64,000 nucleotides of DNA. Origin: Ampelomyces quisqualis. Taxonomy: Eukaryota > Ascomycota > Dothideomycetes > Pleosporales > Phaeosphaeriaceae. The stretch is from assembly GCA_018398575.1 (NCBI GenBank), contig JAGTXZ010000020.1:124001-188000 (forward strand). Direction: 5' to 3'. Numbering within the stretch: the first letter of the stretch is position 1; the number at the start of each line of letters is the position of its first letter. Position numbers and translations under genes: made by a program. Under the pieces are notes generated by a model. It was not told the origin of the DNA. It was given only the letters and a program-made list of their open reading frames with translations, and searched no databases. Positions 58,460 through 64,000 of this stretch are shown here, piece after piece.

Positions 58460-61400
58460 AAAGCTATATTAGTGCTACGCTACAAGATATAGAAGCCTAA
58501 ACTTCTGAATATACTAAAGCTTTAGAAGAAGCAGCAGCATTATTGCTAGCATTAATAGTAACATTAACGTTAACTTCTATTCTATCCCTATTATTAATAT
58601 TATTCTTGGCGACAGTATCTATAGACTCGCTAGCCTTATCTTTAGACCTAGATTTAGAATCTAGTTTAACAGCCTAACTAGGATTAAAATTAGAGTTGCT
58701 ATTATTAGTAAGCTCTAGTAGTTCTTTAGTTACGCAAGACCCTCTACTGTAATAGCTCTTGTTATTAGGTGTATTGCGCAGTAGCTACCCTAAATAAACA
58801 AACTCTAATTAAACCTTATAGTAGCCTAGCAGGTTAAAACAAGAAACTAAGAGTAAGACGCATATTCTCTAACACCCTATATAGCAGAAATAGGCAGTAT
58901 TAGCAAGATGTTGTAAGCGTCTAAGGTATTTTAATTAATAGATTACTTTAAATTACCTAAGTTACTACAATGTTAGTACAATTCTAAAAGAAGTCTCTAG
59001 AAAAGAGTATTTCTAAATAACAGTTAGCAACTTACCTATATAAGAATAAGCCTAAAAGCCTATATTATAGAAGTAGTTAGTGTAAGCACTATAGAGTAGC
59101 TACTTTCTATTGTAAACAATACTGCAACACTTGCTAAAAGCGTATTTGCAATTGCTTTTTGCGCAACAGCCGCAAGGCTAAACGTTATACTAGCTAGAGT
59201 CTAAGTATATGCAAGTAGATTAACTGTAATATAGAATAAGTGTAGCCAGGTTGTTCTTAAGAAAGTTATAGCCTATACCTAAGTAAAAGTAATCCTTAAC
59301 TAAGATTCTATTAGTCTTTATATTAAAGGAGTTAAACTAAATAGCCAGCATATATTTACCTTCTTCTAGAAGCTTAGAAGATAGGGCGCAGTTAACAAGC
59401 AGCAGGAGAAGGTTTCCTCTGTTAGTTTTAACTTTAAAAAGCATATGCTAGAGCTAAGCAATAACCTTAATTGTAATTTAGCTAGATAATATTACTATAA
59501 CTATAAATAAATTAGTCTAAAACAGTTAATAAGATATTTAGAATCTGCTAACGCTAGTTATAGATAGCGTTATAAGGGAAAGTAACCTTCTTATAGACGT
59601 AAAGCTTAGAAGTCTTATCGCTATAATAGCTAGAAAAGATTGGTTTTGCAGAAGATGTCTAAGTAACAGACTAAGAAGTAGGCAGAGAGGCTATTAGAGT
59701 TAGTGTGCGATGCTAGGCTATCTAAGCTTAAAGCTTATTATTACCTATACCCTAAGCCTTAGCTAGCTTACTATAAGCGCAAGAAATTGTTAGAACTTTA
59801 ATAGACAACTTAGGAAAGCCTAAGGTATTGTTAGAGAAGCCTAGGTTGCTGTTAAGGAAGCTTAGGCTATTATTAGAGAAACTAGGCAAATCCCTAGAGA
59901 TTAACTGTATTGCATTATAGAACTTATTACTAGACTCTAAAGTAACAGTAATAGGCAAGTATAATAGACGTAGAATTAGGCTATGTAGACGTAGATTTTA
60001 GAGTAACGCGTATTTAAGCTGCTAAAGAAGCTTATTAATTGTAGCTAGGGCAGTAGCGTTAGGTAGAGGCAGTAGAGGAGTTGTTAGGAGAGTTTAGAGA
60101 GCTAGCAACATTCTCTTAGTAACCTTAGGCTTAGCAGACAGCTCTCTAAATAATAGCGGCTTAGGCAATAGCCTATATACTACAGCTAAAGCCTTAGTAG
60201 CCTTACTAGATAGAAGAAGAGTAGAAGAGTGCTATAGACTGCTCTTAGGACTAGGCTATAGCCTATAAGGAGATTAAGGAGCAGGCAGAGGCAGTGTTAG
60301 GCGCAGCAGAAAGCAAATAAGCAGGCAATATTAAGTAGTAGCGTAGAAGTCTATGCTAGGTAAGGTAATTAACGCGCTTAGAAAAGAGAGTATAAGAGTA
60401 TAGGAGTAAAGGTAAGGTAGAGGATTTAATAAAAGCCTAGGTAACGTGTAGTTAAAACAACGCGCCTAACAACGCGCTAGTTAGGTAAGAGAAAAATAAC
60501 AAATAGTAGTAATAGAGCGTTAGTTAATTAGAAAATTAGAAAAGAAAGAAAGCCTTATTTTTTATAGAAGGGGAGAAAGTAGTACCCTCTAGCACAGCTA
60601 TAAACTCTAAAGATGCGTTAAAAGAGGAGAGTTAATTCTATAGAAAGCTACTACAAAAACAAGATCTATAATAGGGAACTCTAATTGTTAGAGAAGTTAT
60701 TTAGACTACCTAAGCTATTACTCAAGGCATCTATATTAACATCTCTAACTAATAGATTACTATTACTAGCTTCTAGGCTAGCATTATTAACGCTACGCTT
60801 TGCACTAGTTAAAGGCCTACTAATATTAAGCTAAGCTAAAGCCTTATTAGCAACAGCATTATTAGCATTCTCCTTAATATTCTTATTAACTACAGCTAAC
60901 TTAGGATCTAACCAAGCCTTCTTGCGAGGTAACTTCTTAACTCTACAGCCCTTTGTAGATAGACTAGAAATACAACGCTTACTAGAAGATAGAGTGCCTA
61001 AGAGCCCCTTAGAGTTATAGCTAGCTTTAGAAGAGTTTTTAGAGACCTTGCTAGCATTAAAGTCTAGGCTTTAACAAGCTTTCCTAGCTAACAACTTTGC
61101 AAAATCTAGCAGACTAGACTTACTTAGAGCTCTAAAGCTACTGAGATTTTTTGCTAGAGTTAGTAAATTGCAATTGCGCAAATTCTTAGAAGGCAAGTTA
61201 TTAAGAATAAGAGGGCTAGAAGTAATGTAGAAGGGCTTAACAGCCCTAGTGCCCTTAACGCTGCGCAGAATAACTAGAGCGCCTATAAATAATTAGCAAA
61301 TAACTCTAGAGAAACAATAAAAAAGAATAACTAAAAAGGCGTTAGCTACTTACAATTTATTAAATACTACTCTTTTGCAGAAGAGAATAAGCAGTTACTA

Positions 61401-62820
61401 TAAGTACTATTGTTTAGTAGCTTACCCTAGAACCTAAACTGTATATATAAGCTAGTAGACTTAAATATCTAACTAGCTCTTGCGCAGTAACTACATAAGT
61501 GCTTAGACTTATCTTTAATAGAAGCTATGTTAATAGCGTAGTAAGTATAGCTTAGGATTAAGCTTTTAATACGAGCGTTGTAGATCTTATACTTCTTAGC
61601 TCTAGAGTTATCCTTAAGGCCAAAGTAATCGCCTAGAGTAGAAAGCGACTTGTTAACATGCAGAGGCCTATTAGTCTTAACAACTAAGCTTGCCTACTTA
61701 GCTCTTAAATAAGGGCTAATAGCAAGTAGTAGTAGATAAGGCCTAAAAGTTTTTCCTGCAGACTTAAGGACAACAAAAACTAACTAGAGCTTAGTAATAA
61801 GAGAGTAGGTTAGCTTTCTATTCTTGTTTAATTTAACTAGCGCAAATGTTAGTATACGTTTAGCTTAACTTATTAATAAACTAGCACTTACTCTAGTTAA
61901 TTACATTACTATAGCTAAAATAGTTAACTAGGTACCTGTAAACTAGAAAGCGAGTATCTCTATTAGGCCTAGAAATAAGCTTGTTCTTTATTATAGCTTA
62001 AAGATAAAGGCAAGGTGTAACTAAGAAGCTAAGGAAGTGTTAGGCGCGTGTATTAGGAAAATTCTAATCAACTAAATGTAAAGCGTTAACTAAGCAACTA
62101 TTAGCAACAGCTAAGCTAGGAACTTAGAGCCCTAAAGTAAGAATGCGCTAAATTATAAGAAGAGGCAGCTAAGTAGGTAAGGAAGCAGAGCGTAAGCTAG
62201 AGCAAAGTAGTATAGCTGCGTGCAGATAAGTTGCCTCAAAAGCAAATAGAAGTAGTAAGGTAGGAGAGTAGCAAGTAGACAATGCAAACTAAGCTAGAGC
62301 CAGTTAGAATACCTGTTAACAAGGTAGAGAAGTTAAGTAGCTAATTGTAGTATAGTAGTAGTAAAGTTGTGTACTAGGCAGGTTAAGAGAAAGACAGGCG
62401 TAGAGTAGGCAGCTAGCAATAAGGGTAATAGGAGATTAAATAACAAGCAGAGTAGCCAAAAGAGAGTAGAGTAGAAAGGTAAGGTAAAGTTAGCTAATGC
62501 AAGACTTGTTGTAATAGAAGTAGTCTAAAGCGTTTGTAGTTGCGACGCAAGTCTGCCTAGGCAACGCTGCTATAATACTAGGTAAAGTTAGGATAATATA
62601 GGCTAATAGAGCTTTAGCGCTTAGGTAAGAGAGTTAGATAGTAACGTAAGGAGACAGGAGAGATTATAAATAGGCACTTCTTCTTTACTAAAGGCCTATT
62701 GGTTACTACTTTAGCATTACAAAAAGCTTAGAGTTGTTTTTTCTTAGAAGTTAGTCCTTTTGTTTAAGTATTTTAGTTTTGCGTTTAGTATAAAAGAGAA
62801 GAGGCCTCTTTCTATAGATT
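58460..62820. other. Unassigned 3' part of the LTR element
   Basis: About 4.3 kb between the integrase and the polypurine tract. A plus-strand stretch near 59090-59180 has clustered Cys codons (a YCKQYCNTC-like pattern) resembling a small zinc module. A tandem repeat of about 24-27 bp with the core TTAGAGAAGCCTAGG or variants occurs at 59815-59890. The rest reads as Leu/Arg/Gln-rich text with many stops. It could be an extra ORF carried by the element or another insertion within it; I found no terminal repeats that would settle this. Confidence 0.45.
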
Positions 62821-62830
62821 GGGAGAGGGA

Positions 62831-63009
62831 TGTAGTAAGGTAATATAGGAAGTAAGTCTAAAGAACGCTTAGGGTATAGCTAAGGGCATAGATAAGATAT
62901 AATAGCTAAAGGGCTATTAGAGAACAACACACATATACCTAAGAATAATAATATATTTAATTCTATATTAAATCTAATAGGCCTTAGAGGTAAATAACGC
63001 TCTACTACA
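62831..63009 (+). repeat. 3' LTR, 179 bp
   Basis: Starts TGTAGTAAGG, ends CTCTACTACA, preceded by the polypurine tract GGGAGAGGGA and followed by GTAA, matching the base quartet before the 5' LTR. Confidence 0.9.
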
Positions 63010-64000
63010 GTAAGACTCCTATTGTTAATAGTTGTTACCTACTAGTGTAGTACTTGCAATATCAAGTTTAATTTCCCTAATATAATTGTCTTAAAATACT
63101 ATAAGATCTTTAACTTCTTTTTTCTATACTATAATCTATTTAGCTAACGCTTATAAAGGTCTTAGCTGTTTTAGATAGCGTTTATAGAACGCTTGTAATA
63201 TGTATAGAGCGCCTATAAAGTTTAATGCATTATACTAGGTAGAGTTGGAGTTATAGCCTACTTATTTCACGCAATACTTTAGGATAGAGCAGTACAGCTT
63301 GCTAGCTAGGATCTCTTTAACTTTCTATTCTTTAACGCCTTAAATTAGGATACTAGATAGTTTTAGGCTTAGCTAGCTAGGCAGGAGGTCGTTAGGGTCC
63401 TTGCGGAGGACGTCTAGAGCGAACACGTTGTAGATCTTAGAGCCCTAAGGCAGTTTTAATTAGAATAAATATCTAACTTGTTCTAGAACTTTAAAGAGTT
63501 CTTTCTATAATTTAGCAAGTTTGCAACTTAGGCAGGTAATAGATAGGTTTTAGGTTAACAGGTAAACCTTGTTACCTATTACCTAATTAACAAGTTGTTA
63601 ATATTTGTTAACTTTAGCAGCTATACGTTATTAAGCCTTTTCTATATTGTCTTTAGCTATATACTAGGCTTTGTGCATACAGGTAGCTAAGCTTAAGGCG
63701 TCCTTAACGTTAGCATCCTTGTGCCTTAAAGTAGATAATATCTAATCCTAGCTTTAGCGCGGTTTAGAGCCAAACAGAAGCTAGTACAGTGCTATACTAA
63801 TTGCAGAGTACAGCAGTGTAGCTTAGGCTTAATTAATTATTAGCAAGAGGTTACTCTAGTTATTCTGGTAATAGAATACAAAGAGCCTTAATTGTTAATT
63901 AAAATACTTGTTTATAATCTTAGTTTGTCTATTAGTTTGTTTATAATAGGTAGTAGAAAGCTTAATTTATACGCCTAGGATCTTGCAGAACTTAGACTAG
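63010..64000 (-). mobile_element. Second Ty3/gypsy element with chromodomain (chromovirus type), partial
   Basis: The minus strand from the window end gives integrase C-terminal text: QTNQQTKIINKYFN (family QTDGQTERxN), a YQLLFGSKPR step, KDALSLATCMHKAQ, KVYLLT and NVFALDVLRKDPNDLLP. It then gives a decayed chromodomain (KVKEILASKLY, then ILKYCVK, about 63340-63230). Several stops, mainly from TGG, CAA, CAG and CGA codons. It is cut by the window end and is the target in which the 12.5-kb element inserted, about 200 bp after the chromodomain. The opposite orientation and a chromodomain absent from the inner element show it is a different family. Confidence 0.75.

Larger units (their letters stand above)
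50507..63009 (+). mobile_element. Ty3/gypsy-type LTR retrotransposon, 12.5 kb, inactivated
   Basis: Two direct LTRs of 179 bp (50507-50685 and 62831-63009) start TGTAGTAAGG. The right one ends TACTACA and the left TACTATA. A 4-bp target duplication GTAA flanks the element (50503-50506 and 63010-63013), and a polypurine tract GGGAGAGGGA lies just before the right LTR. Internal domains on the plus strand run Gag zinc knuckle, protease, reverse transcriptase, RNase H, integrase; this order (RT before integrase) defines Ty3/gypsy. Every domain is interrupted by stops, so it is dead. At 12.5 kb it is longer than most fungal gypsy elements because about 4.3 kb of unassigned sequence follows the integrase. 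Confidence 0.9.

Noticed and set aside
59752..59958. 68-codon minus-strand ORF with Leu/Ser/Asn repeats
   Set aside because: Reverse reading of the 24-27 bp tandem repeat inside the dead LTR element.
35641..64000. AT-rich block as a centromere
   Set aside because: Composition alone is not evidence; the content is ordinary dead transposons and no centromere-specific feature can be read from sequence.
1..64000. CRISPR arrays, rRNA or tRNA genes
   Set aside because: No regularly spaced identical repeats with unique spacers, and no convincing tRNA or rRNA segments seen on either strand; short tRNAs could still have been missed by eye.

Overview
This window looks like part of a filamentous ascomycete genome, most plausibly a dothideomycete. 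Genes carry short introns (about 46-134 bp) with GT-AG ends and TACTAAC/CTGAT-type branch sites. Families are typically fungal: a Zn2Cys6 regulator, a ferric-reductase-like protein, GH7 and GMC enzymes, NatD and LYRM2. About 28 kb is an AT-rich block of transposons damaged mainly by C-to-T/G-to-A transitions, the pattern left by repeat-induced point mutation (RIP).

Layout. Positions 1-35.6 kb are gene-bearing with a balanced base composition. They hold a 140-bp tandem repeat, a small two-exon gene, a secreted 12-cysteine protein gene (5.4-6.1 kb), an FAD monooxygenase fused to a DUF6314-like domain (7.2-9.5 kb), a divergent LYRM2-like/Naa40-like pair (9.7-11.8 kb), a cysteine-every-third-residue gene (13.3-13.8 kb), a GMC oxidoreductase pseudogene, a chromodomain gene, a small gene with an internal duplication, a ferric-reductase-like gene, a Zn2Cys6 regulator, a GH7 cellulase pseudogene and two small multi-exon genes at 30.7-32.2 kb. 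From 35.6 kb to the end the sequence is very rich in TpA and stop codons and consists of nested, dead transposons: Harbinger-like and Fot1/pogo-like transposases, a Helitron-like element with a decayed PIF1 helicase, a TA-flanked fold-back element inserted in it, a 12.5-kb Ty3/gypsy-type element with matching 179-bp LTRs, and the chromodomain end of a second gypsy element on the other strand. A GC-balanced island at 40.3-41.86 kb carries one small zinc-finger-like gene.

The most unusual item is the 98-residue protein encoded at 13299-13774 on the minus strand. Spliced at four exons, it reads as an uninterrupted run of 23 cysteines, one every third residue, behind an N-terminal Met-Gly-Cys that fits myristoylation and palmitoylation. 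All three introns are phase 1 and each junction keeps the three-residue register, which no chance antisense reading should do. I do not know a described function for it.

The genes do not form an evident biosynthetic cluster. Housekeeping genes (LYRM2, Naa40) sit beside accessory genes, enzyme pseudogenes and a repeat block, as expected at the edge of a repeat-rich compartment. All exon models were derived by hand from splice signals and reading frame and have no transcript support.
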